Source: Epiperipatus broadwayi (lineage: Eukaryota > Onychophora > Udeonychophora > Euonychophora > Peripatidae). Taken from it: a stretch of DNA of 64,000 bases. Each line of letters opens with the position of its first letter. Position 1 is the first letter of the stretch. A program made the translations under genes and the position numbers. Shown in pieces: positions 1-12,700 of the stretch. The stretch covers positions 532,501 to 596,500 of the forward strand of contig JAQFVV010000352.1 of assembly GCA_028023455.1 (NCBI GenBank), read 5' to 3'. The notes under the pieces were generated by a model. It was not told the DNA's origin. It searched no databases and worked only from the letters and a program-made list of their open reading frames with translations.

Positions 1-793
1 CTCTATAATTCTATTAAATTCAGCCTTCTCTATAATAACAAATAATCCTGACCCTCTCATATAATATTGTGTGTAAAATATTTATTTCTTATGTAACTTT
101 ATTTCATTATAACTCTATATAACTTAATCTATCCTATCATTGAGCCTCTATATAATATATATTCCTTTTTATTATTTCCATGAGGCAATCATATTTTACT
201 TTATTATTACATTGTTTTAAAATGCCAGTAATATTTCAAACTTGCTAGCATGTAATTCCTTTCTAGTTTTCCCACCCATCACTTACAGGGTAATTAATAA
301 TATATTCATTAAAAACAAGGCCTATTCGACTTATGCAAATGCTTGTGAGTTTGGAAAAACAAAGTAATTATCCTATTAATTGTTGTAGGAAAACAGATCA
401 ACATCTGTTCTTCTAAAAATGTTTTTTTAATCTTTTTTTAAATTCGCTAATCCCAACCATAAATATATCTTATATATGTTGAATCTAATTATTATCCCAG
501 TTATTTCCACCACCCCATATGTTTTCATATAAACATATTTATTACTAATAATACCATTATTTTAACCGAAATTTGTATTTATTAAACGGTGTGGGAAGTT
601 ATTAATAATTTAAAGTAAAGGGAAGGGGGAATCTTTATGTCTGACATTTATGTAATTTAATTAATTTAAATCATCCATGCCTGTTTAGCGATTAGATCAT
701 ACCATTACACAGGGTAGTCTATAATTTATGGATATTAAATAATTAAAAGTCTTTAAATCTATATATTTCAAAATCCCAAGCATTGCATGCATA
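1..793. other. AT-rich spacer, no gene seen
   Basis: AT-rich single-copy-looking DNA. I see no open frame of useful length, no protein similarity and no repeat boundary here. Confidence 0.5.
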
Positions 794-1110
794 TTGGCAC
801 ATTCGTTCCTAGACTATATATATTCATGCTTCTCTTTCCTATGGAGGTATCGCAAAGCCGAGCCCCATCATCATCCTCAGTGTTCAAGAACCAGGCCTAA
901 ACCCCCCTGGGGATTCATTTGGTTGCTAATGCATGCTTTATATGGGGATCGCTCTGGAAAAACCAGCCCAATAGTGCATAGCCAACCGCTCTTCATTATA
1001 AACTGATTATGCCAACATATGCAGAGTTACATTGGTATTTTCTCTTCAAAATGAATTCCATGAAGTACGTGTTCGGATCCATGACTGGATCACATCAAAT
1101 ATGCTGCCAT
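794..1110 (+). other. GC-richer island with a short open frame
   Basis: Base composition shifts sharply towards G+C compared with both flanks. A 70-codon frame (794-1006) runs through it, with a proline/histidine-rich stretch and then a hydrophobic WGFIWLLMHAL segment. I do not recognise the product. There is no clear splice acceptor or donor. It could be a decayed exon or part of an old transposase. The open frame alone is weak evidence. Confidence 0.2.
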
Positions 1111-2764
1111 GCATGTACTGCCTTTTGTTATATTTTTAGTAAACCCATGAACACCCATAAGCCGTAATCTTGTGATTTTTGCTAATCAGATATTTATGTC
1201 GATTATTTAAATGCGCATCATTGTGATGATTTTATTATTAATATATATTCATTAGCTATCCCACACACATCTGCGACTTTATAAACCAACATAATAACTA
1301 TATATTTTGCACAAATGTAATGTTTCATTATCCAATTATGATTATCTTTCAAGTCGGTTAAATGCTATTTTGTTCTTTCTGAGGTGTAGTGGCACTGCTA
1401 CATTATATTTCTTAATAGCACTAAATATTAATATTCATCATTATAGTACATATTATTGGCATAGCCACAATTATAAATAAAGTCATCTATTAAATGTAAT
1501 TCTTAATGTATCAACAAAATGTAATATTATTTCTCTATGACCCATTGTTATGTAATCTTAATGAGACCAATGATCAATCAATGATGACATGCATTTATGT
1601 ATGTTTTGTTAAAATAATAAATCTTAAATATATGTATTATAACATTTCTGAGTCATTGTATTTACTTTTATGTAAGTTAATATTTTTATGAATAAGTTAT
1701 GCTCCTACTGACTAGATGATCTTTGCTAATATATAATTAATCTGATAGGTTAATTTCGTTAGATTGTTTCTAAATTGTGTTCATGCTAAATATCCCACCT
1801 TTAAACTTAAATTAGAGTCTTTTGTGTCTCCGATGTATGATGCCGGTGGTGAGAGATGAAATGGGATCGATATCATCAGGATTGTTGCTTATAAGTTGGT
1901 AGATCTGGAAAATAGGCAAATAGGGCAGAATTCATGAGTGTTCCTGACTTATGTATCTTGTGCATGATTGGATTTGAGGTACTTTTGCCTAGATGCTAGA
2001 TCTTGTTATGTGAACATACAAAACTGACCGGTACAATATAAATTCAAAAGAATTACATTTGATTATGTTGTAATCATGATAAATAGAAATAACATTGACA
2101 AAGAAGTACATATTACATCATTTTCCAAGAATTAATTATACAAAAAAAAAGCATTTCTTATCTGTTAAATATATGTTTATTAGAAACATTTTGATTTATT
2201 AAATGCTTTCTTGTTGTTGGAAAATTGATTTGTTTGCTAACTTTTCACTTTTTTTAAATTAAAATACAATTTTAAAATTGAGGTTTAATATATGTAATTT
2301 CAATAGAATTGCTAGAAGATTGAGATATAACAAAATTGTATCAGCTTAATTCAATAGACACATTTATTTTTTCAATATGTCAAATAGTATAATAATGGAA
2401 AAATATTCAAAAACTTTATATATCACATGTAACAAGTATCTCAAAAACTTTTATTTGTTTTACATTTTGATCATAAGGGTAAAATATTTTCTCTTCCAAT
2501 TTAGTAACATTCTTTTAATAATTTAAATCCTTAATGTGTATATCAAATTTAATATGTGTACATAATTATATATGCATAATAAATCAGTAACTCTTTTGTA
2601 TTTTAAAATTGTTTGAGTGTTTATTTTTATATTAAAACAATTATTTTTTTTTAAAAAAGCTAAATTTCAAATCTCACATTATGAAAATGATTGTAAGGAA
2701 TGGAAAAAAAACCCATATTAATAAAAGAATGATCACAAATTTTTCTAAAGATTATTAACAATTA
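1111..2764. other. AT-rich spacer
   Basis: No supported gene. The segment at about 1855-2045 is less AT-rich and ends in CCGGTACAATATAAA. That ending resembles the one just before the TA tract at 9671, so this may be the tail of an old SINE-like repeat. Confidence 0.4.
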
Positions 2765-3026
2765 TATGTAATCTTTCAATCTGCAGAAGTACTTTCAATT
2801 AAACCCTTAACCTTGTTTAACTGCCATTAAACTCTAAAAACAAAACAGAAGCAAACATCATCAACTCAAATCCCATTAATCCCGAATTTTACTGTTAGTA
2901 GACTATTTATTAATTATATTCATTTTATCTCTATTTATTAAAATTGTTGTATAATTTTTCTTTTATTGTGGTTTCTCTATTCATGTAGAATTTTAAGCTT
3001 TCAAGATCAAACTTAAATTACATTTA
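2765..3026 (+). repeat. single arm of the palindromic repeat family found at 45.6 kb
   Basis: This stretch matches the left arm of the 45611-46168 inverted repeat in order. Shared landmarks are CTGCAGAAGTACTTT, CTGCCATTAAA, GAAGCAAACATCATCAA, GTTAGTAG and GTGGTTTCTCTATTCATG. Here the arm is alone, with no mirrored partner nearby. It is therefore a dispersed copy of the repeat from which the palindrome was built. Confidence 0.7.
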
Positions 3027-3112
3027 CATGTCTTTTCAGGATCCAATAAAACTGAAACAGTCATTAAATCATGTCTTTTCAGGATCCAATAAAACTGAAC
3101 CAGTCATTACAT
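3027..3112 (+). repeat. 43-bp tandem duplication (two copies)
   Basis: Two head-to-tail 43-bp units start at 3027 and 3070, each beginning CATGTCTTTTCAGGATCC. They differ at about two bases. A third copy starts (CATGTT) and then breaks off. The near-identity suggests a recent local duplication. Confidence 0.9.
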
Positions 3113-5230
3113 CATGTTTAATACTTTCACATGCTTATATAACAATTCATGTTCCTTTAATATTTTCTCAATATTTAATTTCAATTCACCTATATATAAT
3201 ATGATATATTTAACAAATAATAAGATACACATCATTATTTTTTTTTCTTGACAGATATGACACTTTTATAATTATTTACTAAATTATTAACATTATTTGT
3301 AACAGGAAATGAATCATTAAACACATCTTCATTTATATTCTTAAAAAAATTCATTTGACCATTGAAAATATTATCACTCTTCAATTCTCTTTAAATCATT
3401 ATAACTCTTTTTAAATTGACATAAAAAATTGTAAATCTGTTCAGTCTTATAACCAACTTCAAGCAATTCCTTGACAAATATATATCTTTTTTTTTAAATT
3501 ACCACATTGTTAACGGCATAATTTTTCATTAAGAAACAAAAAAGATTTCAAACTTGCCATCTTATGCATAATTAATTTGTATTTTCAAATTGTTGCAATA
3601 TAAAATTAAATAGTTGTATAAATGTACTACCAAAGTGTATGCACAAGTTAAAATCAATAATTTAAATGATGTTAAGAAATGTAAAAAAAAAAAGAATTTT
3701 CAATATTCAAAGATATTTTAAAGCATTTGAACATTTAATGATGTTAAATAAATGATGTTCTTGCTATCAATATAAAATTATTAGTGAAAATGGGTTTAAA
3801 TTTGATAAATTTGAGAAATAAATTGATTTTTTATTTAATAATGAAACAGTCAAATCTATCTATCAGTCTGTTTCACCTACTATATTATATAGTAATATTT
3901 TTTTCTCTAGCTATATACCCAAGTTAGCATATCTCAGATTAAATTTAAACTTTATAATTATAATGATCATGTGTGTGTATATTATATAGCATACATTGTT
4001 CAATGCTTATGTATATGTATAATTTATCAGCATATATGCACATATGTATTATTATTATTTAATAAATGTAAACCTTGCTGAATTGGTAACAGAAAAGTAC
4101 ATATATGCTGAAGATAAATAATGAAATAGGTTTAAAAGTGTTATAAACTTTGTTTTATTTTAAATTTTATTATAGAGTTAAAGTAGAAATTATATTACTT
4201 CGCATATAAAGATAAATTTCAGTTAAATGTGTTACACATAGGTAAGAGGTTTATAATTTTTAAAGTCAGTTTTTAATAATAAAAAAAGCAAATGTGGTTA
4301 AAAATAATCTGTTCACTCAGTCTTGACCTAATTAGCAGTAAAAAGCAAAAAGATTTTAAATTAGTCCAGATCGATTAAACCAATTATAATAGGGATGAGA
4401 AATCAATAAATCAGCAGGACTCACTCATTTTATTAAAAATATATGGCAAAAAGATGGGGAGAAGTTAAACTTGGTAAACAAGATGGGAGGTCGAAAGAAG
4501 GTGGGGAAGAAAATATATAAATTCTGTTCAGCCACGCTGAGAAAACTTAATTACTTACTTACTTATACATAAATTCTAATTCCAAAATTGACTTATTGCT
4601 AATTTTTGATTCCACTACTGCTTCTGAAGATTAATTTTGATGAGTCAACTAAATTTCATAATGCAAATCTGTAAGTAGCTGGTGAAACATTTGCTATCTG
4701 GAACCTGATAACTAATCTATAAGATGCGGAGATGTAAGCAGAACCAGTAGCCCAGTTGCTGAAGAAATGGAGATGCAAGCCAAGTTCAAGTAACCATGCA
4801 TGTAGCCTTACAAGTCATAGTGATAACCGATGCTTGCAGATCTTAAATATTTTAAACTAAACCTAACTCCTAAAGCTTGCTAACTGAATGTAAGTGACCA
4901 CTTTATTAAATTATATTTAACTCTCCAAATATTAAGTTATAATATTTATCTAAATGTAAAATTTGTTTTGTTTATCTTCTAATTTGTAAGTCTTGCCTAA
5001 TTTAATTTAAACTTTGAGAAAATAAAGCCAAACTCTAAATTTAACTTAAGTGAATACATAATTTATTTGTTATTAAATTTCTTCTTCTAAATTAAGTCTA
5101 TGCCATTATTAGTTAAATTATGTATTTCTTTATGCTATGTTTTCAAGAATGGAGTTTGCTAATATAAAATAATTAGTGAGAAATGATTAGATGTTCTCAT
5201 GATTAACTGCTCATTTATTAACGCCTTTAC
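3113..5230. other. AT-rich spacer
   Basis: No supported gene or element. A slightly less AT-rich patch lies at about 4440-4830, with only stop-filled frames. Confidence 0.4.
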
Positions 5231-5280
5231 TAAACTTTTTTTCTGAAAAGAGTAAACTTTTTTTCTGAAAAGAGTAAACT
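5231..5280 (+). repeat. 22-bp tandem duplication
   Basis: Two identical 22-bp units start at 5231 and 5253 (TAAACTTTTTTTCTGAAAAG plus AG), followed by the start of a third. Confidence 0.9.
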
Positions 5281-5287
5281 TAACATT

Positions 5288-5419
5288 ATATATATATATA
5301 AAATACATATTTTGCGGGTTCAAGTCGAAATGTCAGTGTATTGGTATTAAAAGTTTTTAACACGGATGAACCCGCAAAATATGTATTTTATATATTTAAC
5401 CCGTGCAAATCTTCGTTTT

Positions 5420-5455
<36 letters not shown>
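5288..5455 (+). mobile_element. Penelope-like 3' end with fold-back, ending in a TA tract
   Basis: From CAAGTCGAAATGTCAG (5321) to AACATATATAT (about 5422) this matches, almost base for base, the 3' tail of the Penelope-like element at 20931-21040. Upstream, at about 5288-5320, lies the inverted complement of 5366-5395, giving about 28 bp of perfect inverted repeat around a 45-bp core. Such inverted 5' fragments are common in target-primed retroelement insertions. The tail then enters (AT)n at 5423-5455. No coding part is attached on the 5' side. Confidence 0.75.
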
Positions 5456-5458
<3 letters not shown>

Positions 5459-6855
5459 AACTATTTTGTTAATATTTCACAGAGAGAATATCTTTTAATG
5501 TTCCCCAAATATGATGTAATTTTCCTTACATTTTATAAATGTCTATATAGATAGCTTAACAGACTAGATTCCATATATTCCTCTAGTAGCATATTTATAG
5601 ATGCTATTTTATGAATGGGCTCTTGGTGGTTTCATGGAATAAGACTCATGTTTTGTGTCTAAATTGTAGTTGTGTAATGATGTAGACAGTGGGGTGAATG
5701 TGTTTTGAAAAGCATATATGTGCCTATACTTTTTGTTGTGTTTATTGTATTAAATGGGCTTGGTTTAATGTCACTGATTTTATTAGTTCATACAGCTCTC
5801 TTTTTAAAATGGGCTTTTATTTTAAGAGTGACTGCATTATCTTTATTCAAGACTGGAGCACAAGAATCCAGATATTTTATTAGCTGTTTTACTTACCCAT
5901 ACTTAATGTATCTTATTCACAGCAAGAGTGCAGTTCTCTGGAACTGATTACTCGGTAATGAATTTCATGATCAAGCACATTCGAGACACACAGACTCAGA
6001 TTATATATTTGTATAAACACCATAGTATCTGAAATCATACTGCTAGTCATCAGTTCAACCCTCCATAAGTAAATATTTCAGCTTTAATCTGAACTCAAAT
6101 CTAGTTTATATGTATATTATCTGTATAGAGGAATGTTTAGCTTATTAATTATAATTCATAAAAATCATCTCTGCAAACTAATGAATGCAAATATACTACT
6201 CTATAGCATAGCATAATTAAGGTATAGTTGATCATGGATTAAAAATGAAAAATGTTTAAAATTGTAATAACAAATTTTCACTTGAACAGATTATAACTCC
6301 TAATATTCTCACCTGTGAGTGATATAAAACTCACACACTCACTTGCAAGACAGTGTCACATATTGTATTTAACATAACCTCAACCTCACCTGTGAGCGAG
6401 ATAAGTTCATGTAATGCATTTCACATTGTTTTATTTTATTTTAATAAATTTGGTTTATATTAAATTTTATTTAAATATAATTATGCTTAGTGTCTAAATT
6501 TTGCTCTTAAACCAATTATCAGTTATTAATTATTATTTAAGAATCACAACTAAATTCATTGATATCTATTTGTGGGCCAGATCTCTCTATATAGCTATAC
6601 TTTATAAATGTGTTAGTTAATATAATAAAAAGTTAGTTTCATGTTCCACTGTTGTTCTACTGCCAGCATGGAGATTAAGGAAATATGAGTATAGCTTCAT
6701 ATATCTCATCTGTAAGTTTGTAAATAATGGAGCATCAGTAAAGTAACTGGGGTGAGATTGGATTTGAGGTGTCAACAACTTTACTTTGATCAGCCTTCGG
6801 ATAATTTACTAAAAGCCTGTATTTTGTTGCTCGAATGTACAAATATGACCATTAC
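5456..6855 (+). repeat. 1.4-kb dispersed unit, copy 1 (possible Penelope 5' region)
   Basis: This aligns along its length with 17676-19100 in the same orientation. Both copies begin AATAAACTATTTTGTTAATATTT and share many blocks, such as CAGACTAGATT, GAGTGCAGTTCT, GTATAGAGGAATG and TACTGCCAGCAT. The match fades near 6850. The unit contains an internal repeat built on CTCACCTGTGAG (about 6310 and 6388). An 80-codon hydrophobic frame at 5705-5947 is broken by a stop in copy 2, so the unit is probably non-coding. It begins right after the Penelope tail and TA tract. Confidence 0.8.
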
Positions 6856-7489
6856 ATAGTATAATTTGTTTTCCTGGGTATGACACACTGACATTGGTCT
6901 TCGATAATACAAACCTGAATATCTGAGAGATATAGTGCTGGTGTGGATATGTTTTCAATATCGAGCTAAATATATGTATACAATTTTTTTCCCAGTTATG
7001 AATGCCCAAACGCGGGGTTATTTGATTACTTTCCATGGCCCTGAACCAATAATGTGTTGTGTAAATAATATTAGTATATATTTTTTTTAACTGGGTCTGG
7101 TTATATGTACATTTTTCCTGGGTTTGTATGCTGAATCATAGAGCTTGTTAATCAATTGTACCCCAGAAAAGATTGATAGCTATACATGAATGATTTTCCA
7201 TAACATAGTTATTGATGTATATTTTTTTTTTTTTACATTTGGGCTATATAGCAAAATTTAGTTATAAAATCTATCGACTATATTGCAATCTATTACTTCA
7301 CATATCAAATATGTATATCTCACCTACTGGCAACTGGAGCCCGCAGCAATAATAAATTAAAATCATCCTCACATAAATATGCTGTCAGAGGGAGAACAAT
7401 TTTAAATTTACAAATTGTAAATTATATGGTGTGATTCGGAAACTGGTATGAGCAAGAGATGAAATAAAAAATTGGGCAAGGCAAATTGA

Positions 7490-7490
<1 letters not shown>

Positions 7491-7583
<93 letters not shown>
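7491..7583. repeat. (TA)n microsatellite
   Basis: About 46 uninterrupted TA dinucleotides. On the right side it runs into TTGTAGCAGTATCTGGGTTC. In reverse complement this gives CATATTTGAACCC followed by TACAATATATA, the same kind of boundary as at 9671. Confidence 0.97.
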
Positions 7584-7586
<3 letters not shown>

Positions 7587-7867
7587 AGCAGTATCTGGGT
7601 TCAAATATGGGTGCTAAAGTAAGTAAAGTGTAATAATAATTATAAAGTGTTAATTGTGAGTGGTGTTACAAATTAAATAGGTGGTTGCAAGAAAATTTAT
7701 AAATAATCATTTGAACCCTGTTACAAAAGAGCATGAATGGAATATGTTAATCAGTTAATGACATGAGTGTATACATATATATTTTTTGTACATGTTAATG
7801 TGTGTTGAATTACTAACATTTATATGTGAGGATATAGAAAAGTGATTATATGCAGAGTTGTGTTATT

Positions 7868-7952
7868 TTTTTATTATTTGTGTTATATATATATATATAT
7901 ATACACAAATAATAAAATAATAAAATATATATATATATATATATATATATAA
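7868..7952. repeat. AT palindrome plus TA tract
   Basis: TTATTATTTGTGT and its mirror ACACAAATAATAA flank a short TA tract. A second TA tract (about 7925-7952) follows directly. It can form a cruciform. Confidence 0.85.
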
Positions 7953-9589
7953 TGTACCAATATTGAAATTGGCATATGATGATTTTGCCTAATAAAATTA
8001 TTAAATAATAAATAAGTTATAAAAATCTAAAAGTTTTATTTAAGTAAACAAAATCAGTTTGCTGTCAAAAGTGAAATTAAAAGTTTAAGAGTTTATTACA
8101 GTTTGTTTTTGAAAAATATAAGAGTCAAATAGCGTTCTATCATCAGTTTTTGAAATAAAAGTTAAACTAAAGGTTTTATAAAAAAGGAAGTAGAGTCTAA
8201 TATTATTATTTGAAATATAATTTAAAGTTTAAGAAAAATATAAATCTCTTTTCATTCGAGTTTAAGTAAAGGAAAAGTCATCTTAAAAAACTAAATAGTA
8301 AATTGTATTAAAATATATATGTGCAATTGTAAATAAATAAAAAATGTATGTGAAATAAAAGAAGAATATCATTAAAAACACGGCAATGGCTATTAATTAA
8401 AATATAAAACAACAATTTTGCATGGCTATTACTAATTAAACAATCTTCCAAAACATGTTTGTCAAAGTATTATCAATGAAATTTCACAACAGATATTGCC
8501 GGAAGATATTACAAGGACAACGCGTCGCAGGTACAAATAGACTTTTTTTATCGGACAGTTAGTTCAGTTCACAAATTAATTGAGTGAGTTGAGTTCAGAA
8601 ATTAATTGAGTCAATTAAGGTAATGGTATCCAGAAACAAAATGCAGTACTGAGAAGATTTTGGGAACACATGTTTTCTCCACAGCCTGATGTCCGATGAA
8701 AACAGCAAGATCTGCCCATGAAATAATGTCAACTTAACAACTTGGAAATCTCCATCAATATCTAATCATCTTCAATAATAATGATCATGAAGAATAATGA
8801 AACTCATCAAGGAAATGTCCCAGCCAGCTGGAAGCATTTGTAATAGAAATATTCTCACTGAAAGCAGCCACCATAGGGAACAAAAGTCTACATCTACATT
8901 CACAATCCTAGGTAAAACATTTGCTTATTTTGTTTATACCATAATAGCCATTGCTTTGCATTAATTCATGTGAATCCTCCAAGAGTCTAATTATATGAAC
9001 TCTATATCATACATAGAATGAACTATTGATATGTGTGTTTAAATTTCAAATGCTATTAATGCTTTATTATTATATTTGTGAATGCTATATGAGTTAATAT
9101 GTGTGTGATCTTTATATCAGTATTATTAGTTAAATTAGATAAATACCAGTGTTCTATTATTAAAATCTACAAGAATATTTAAACTAGTTTAGAAATGTTA
9201 ATTTAAAATGTGTGTGTTTTATATTAAATTATAAAGATGTTTAAATGTAGTAAATTAATGTTAGCTAATAAATTGTCTTTAAAATGAAACTCTATTTGTC
9301 GGTCAATTCTTTTTATCAATCTCTTTTTATAAATTCCTTTTACAATTCTTTTAACCACTAATTATGTATAATTGGATAGTGATTACAAATAACTGAGCTA
9401 GTCATGGATTTAGGCGTTGAGTTAGTGGCCATTGCTCAAAGTGTGTTGTTTATTCTTTCAGAATAAAAAGCTGGCACCTGTGTCTACATGAAACAAAAAA
9501 GTGATTTCAACTCTGGTGTTGAATGCAACAGTCGAGAAGAAGTTATGTCCTGGAAATGTAATGCTAGTTATATATTTTATAGTTATAGT

Positions 9590-9667
9590 TTGGGCATACA
9601 TACTCTCTGAGTATGTTCTTCTCTGCCTAAGAGGCTGGTGTTAAGAGGATGCATATTTGAACCCGGT

Positions 9668-9670
<3 letters not shown>
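9590..9670 (+). repeat. tRNA-like SINE tail (putative)
   Basis: The sequence ends GCATATTTGAACCCGGTACA and then runs into (AT)n. TTTGAACCC resembles a tRNA T-arm/B-box. The same CATATTTGAACCC string lies next to the TA tract at 7583 on the other strand. This fits a tRNA-derived SINE with a TA-rich tail, but I could not define an A-box or a 5' end. Confidence 0.35.

Positions 9671-9745
<75 letters not shown>
9671..9745. repeat. (TA)n microsatellite between two repeats
   Basis: About 37 TA dinucleotides. It is flanked by CCGGTACA on the left and TTGTAACC on the right, which are nearly mirror images. Two repeat ends therefore meet here head to head. Confidence 0.97.
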
Positions 9746-9749
<4 letters not shown>

Positions 9750-12700
9750 AACCTACTAGAATGAGATGGGGGTATGAGAAAGAGAAAAGAGAGAGAGAAA
9801 AGAAGAAAATGCTAATAATGAAATAGAAATAGAATAGAAAGAGAAAATTATGAAATGGAAGTAAAAATGATGATGATGAAAGGTACGTGGAAAGGAAGAG
9901 GGAGAAGATGATAAGGGAGGTATAGATAGAGAAGTAAATTGTATCTTAATGAAAGGAGAGATGGGTGTGAGAAAGAGAAAGAAAGAGAGAAAGAGATAAT
10001 GCTAATAAAAATGAGAGTGGGGAAGAGAAAGAGATAATAATTAATAATAAAATGGAGGTAATAATAATGGTAAGAATAAATAATGGAAAAGAAAAAAAAG
10101 GTGAAGGAAGAGAAATGGGGAAATGTAATAGAAATGATATATGTAATGGAGAGAGAAAAGAAATGAGATGATGAAAGATATGAAAAAGAGATATAAGAAG
10201 AAGATGGAATAAAAAATAGGGAAATGAAATGTGATGATAGAAGAAACTCTTAACAAATGTTTTAAAGTGCTCAGATGATAAAAAGATATAAGAAATGACA
10301 TAAAAAGAAATGGAATAAAATTGAAATGAAATGAAACAAAACATAAATTAGAGACTCTAAATTACTCGGCTCAGTGGGGTTACAATAAATTTAAAGAAAA
10401 GAGATGATGATCCAGAGATGTATAATCAAATAAAGATCAAATCCAATACTGATGAACTATAACTACTACAGCATATTGATATTTTAATAAACCATACAAA
10501 AGATTGTCTAAAATCACTAATCAATGCTTACCATATTAGTCATGTCAATAGATCATACACTCTCTGAATAAGACTAATGATGCTTTGCTTCAAAATATTA
10601 TCTTACATAATTATATTTACTAAACAACAAGAGTAAATAACCTCAGGGATTTTAAAACTAACACTCTTGTATAAAATTAAAGTTTAAGTTAAGTTGCCTA
10701 GTAAAGAATTACTGTGATTAATAAATAAATAAGTAACATCTTAGCTAACCATAAAATAATTATAATATGTTCAATCTTAAAATAACAAACAAAACACATA
10801 TTAATGCACAAAATTTAATAAATCAATTTAAATTTAAACTAATAATGGCCTATTATCTAAGATATTACTTGAGCAGAGAAAAGAGCAAGGGTACTTTTAA
10901 TGCCTTTCCATACCCACAGACAACCACTAAAGACCTCAAATGCAAATGAATAAGAATTCTTTAAATATATCACATTTAAGATTATGATAGATGATGTGCA
11001 GTGAATATAAGATAATGTGCAGGTTTTAAAATAATATTAATTAAAATATTCTTCTGAAGTACTAGTATTGTTAATCTGATATTGAATAATCTTTAGTCTG
11101 AAAAGATATACTGATAATTTAAAAAAAAAACAACAACTTTTAACTAAGTATTTAATTATATATCTGATATAATGCAATTATCTGTATTTGTGATTCAATA
11201 TGAGAATCATTTACTTTAACATAGTTTTTTTAATTTTCAAGACAATATCAACTATATTTTATTCACTTAGAATATACTTGTAAATTTCTTAATTGAAGAT
11301 TCAATAACTTTAAAATTTTAAGACTTTGTGAACTTGGAACCCATGACAATAATATATTTTTATATAAAAGCAATACAAACAAAACAAAACTTTTGAAATA
11401 ATAATAATTTGGTTTATTAATAATGAGAAGAAATGTTCACAAATGTATTAGAATACAAACAGTACCAATACCGCACTAAGATTTAATATGATTATTTGGA
11501 CTCTTAACAGTTTTATTTAACTTACACTAATACATTTAATAACCGACAAAAATTATTCACTGTTATTTTCTTTTAATAATTAGATTTTTCTCAAAAAATA
11601 CTTTAAACTTTAATTATCATATGTACTTAATAAGCACACTACTATTCTTCTTTATTAGACTAATTGATGACATTATTGTGTCATCTACTAATCAGAATAA
11701 CATACAGAACTATGTTTATATAGAAAACCCTAAGCTTAATTTTATACTCCTCAACTTAACAAACGCTAAGTTGGAATAAGCATATTCAACAATACTTTTT
11801 AAAAATATCTTCACTAGTTTCACGGATATAACTAATATCACAGCTAGAGATAGGTTTAATTCAGATTAAACTAATATTAAATTTAAACTAACTTAAGTGT
11901 ATGGGACAATCATTCATCAGAGATCAGTTATACTTTTTTAAAAATAACTTTAGTCCACATAAAATTATTCCCTCAATGTTTTAAAGATAATGATGTAACA
12001 GACTTACAAATCCAGAGGCGAAATTCTGGATGAAAATATTAAATTATTATGTGTTAATTGCCACTTATACCATATGTATTTAATATACTTTAAAATAAAT
12101 ATAACTTATTGTTGGTTACCTTGTGCGTGATAAAACTACCATAGCAACACAATTCAAACATTGATATATATGAGCCTTTATATTAGCTACAACAACCTGA
12201 AGAAATCCATTTCCTCAAATAAGCATATCTTGTCATCACAAATCTAAAACAAATGTAACATCACCTACTGTGGTGGAATTAGGATTAAGTCATCATGAAT
12301 GATAGGCTACAAAAATATAAAAATACTAGGCTCCTCAGTGCTGGAAAAGAATGTGGTGGCTTCCAAAAATACCTAACTTCGAGGCAGAAACGAAGATGTC
12401 TGGAATTCATCTACAGTACATATGGGAACAGGAAAACACACCAGAAAAGCATGATCTTCTCATGGAATTTCCAATGCTTATAAATGTGATCATCATCACT
12501 GAAAAATACAATACAATAACCCTTTTTTGAGAATACACACTATCAAATCATGGAAATACAATACAATAAGGATGGATAGATTTTATCTACTCCATAAGCA
12601 TATTCAAAAATTATTAACTAAGCCTAACTCTATGAAGCTACCAAATATTAACTAATAGCAAGATATATACTTCACTTAAACTAACTAAGTTATTTCTAAG

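Larger units (their letters stand above)
6856..9600. other. AT-rich spacer with TA tracts
   Basis: No supported gene. The less AT-rich patch at about 8500-8910 has no open frame I recognise. TA tracts inside this interval are listed separately. Confidence 0.4.

Noticed and set aside
5705-5947. 80-codon hydrophobic, membrane-like frame
   Set aside because: Lies in the 1.4-kb dispersed unit; the second copy has a stop and frame changes at the same place.
6310-6420. CRISPR-like or regulatory repeat array (CTCACCTGTGAG)
   Set aside because: Only two or three irregular units in eukaryotic DNA; better explained as an internal duplication of the 1.4-kb unit.
7422-7604. Tyr-Ile repeat frame (also at 5366-5554, 27037-27225, 40807-41091)
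   Set aside because: Translation of TA dinucleotide tracts.
9946-10344. 132-codon minus-strand frame rich in Ser/Phe/Leu (also 17275-17624)
   Set aside because: Pyrimidine strand of polypurine tracts; composition only, length differs between repeat copies.
12295-12483. 62-codon frame in repeat A
   Set aside because: The matching region near 61779 has shifted frame and different residues, so there is no coding conservation.
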